The translations under genes were made by a program, and so were the position numbers. The notes under the pieces are model-generated. The model was not told the origin of the DNA. It searched no databases and saw only the letters and a program-made list of their open reading frames with translations. Source: an uncultured Bacilli bacterium (GTDB taxonomy: Bacteria > Bacillota_I > Bacilli_A > RF39 > UBA660). From it: a stretch of 6,381 nt of DNA. Below, in pieces: positions 6,331 to 6,381 of this stretch (the first letter of the stretch is position 1; each line of letters starts with the position of its first letter). The stretch is from NCBI GenBank assembly GCA_949280095.1, contig CASDHD010000064.1, positions 1-6,381 on the forward strand. Direction: 5' to 3'.

Positions 6331-6381
6331 ATGAAAAAGAAAGAAAAGAACCTCCCAACTTCAGGAGCCAACCTGGGGGGG
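6331..6381 (+). CDS. Start of an unidentified gene, cut by the window end
   Basis: ATG at 6331 is preceded by a strong SD (AGAGGAGG, 6317-6324, 6-nt spacing) and a promoter, so a gene does start here. Only 17 codons are present (MKKKEKNLPTSGANLGG), too few to identify it. In Bacilli efp is often followed by an Asp23/Gls24-family gene and nusB, so that is a guess from context only. The last ~30 bases are far more GC-rich than the rest and end in seven G's, so the final residues may not be reliable. Confidence 0.5.
   Translation, partial: MKKKEKNLPTSGANLGG

Noticed and set aside
1..6381. Mollicute genetic code (TGA = Trp)
   Set aside because: TGA ends three genes exactly where family lengths or downstream signals expect, and Trp residues are encoded by TGG.
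1..6381. tRNA, rRNA, CRISPR, insertion sequence or riboswitch
   Set aside because: No cloverleaf, repeat-spacer pattern, transposase frame or structured leader was found; intergenic gaps are all under about 130 bases and are filled by promoters, terminators and SD sites.

Overview
This is an AT-rich stretch with every gene on the + strand. It looks like a low-GC Gram-positive chromosome, probably an uncultured member of the Bacilli/Erysipelotrichia/RF39-like group. The grounds are AT-biased codon use, purine-rich Shine-Dalgarno (SD) sites, TTGACA/TATAAT-type promoters, and EF-P and L33 proteins of Bacillus type. TGA is a stop in three genes and Trp is TGG, so the standard bacterial code applies rather than the Mycoplasma code. 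The window starts and stops abruptly and its last ~30 bases change composition, so it may be close to a whole metagenomic contig.

Layout: (1) 24-3727 is a two-gene operon with a 4-nt overlap. A MoxR-type AAA+ ATPase is followed by a 938-aa membrane protein that has two membrane spans flanking an outward-facing transglutaminase-like domain with an intact Cys-His-Asp triad. It ends at an intrinsic terminator that overlaps the stop codon. (2) 3757-5432 holds a perfect consensus promoter, a strong SD and a primary-type (RpoD/SigA-like) sigma-70 factor. Its natural start appears to be at 3815, but the frame is broken at a run of six T's (3884-3889), so the intact frame opens only at 3855. Residues that normally read the -10 element are substituted, while the -35-reading helix is conserved. 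(3) 5446-6268 is an rpmG-efp operon (ribosomal protein L33, elongation factor P) with its own promoter and a terminator that engulfs the efp stop codon. (4) 6274-6381 has a further promoter and SD and the first 17 codons of an unidentified gene cut by the window end.

How they work together: the ATPase and the transglutaminase-like protein probably form one machine, with the AAA+ protein acting on the cytoplasmic parts of a membrane protein whose catalytic domain lies outside. Neither a DUF58 nor a recognisable vWA gene, the usual third member of such clusters, is present. The sigma factor and rpmG-efp belong to transcription and translation and have separate promoters. The most interesting points are the minimal ATPase-transglutaminase pair with its large unrecognised N-terminal region, and the sigma factor with altered region 2.4, unusual extensions and an apparent frameshift.
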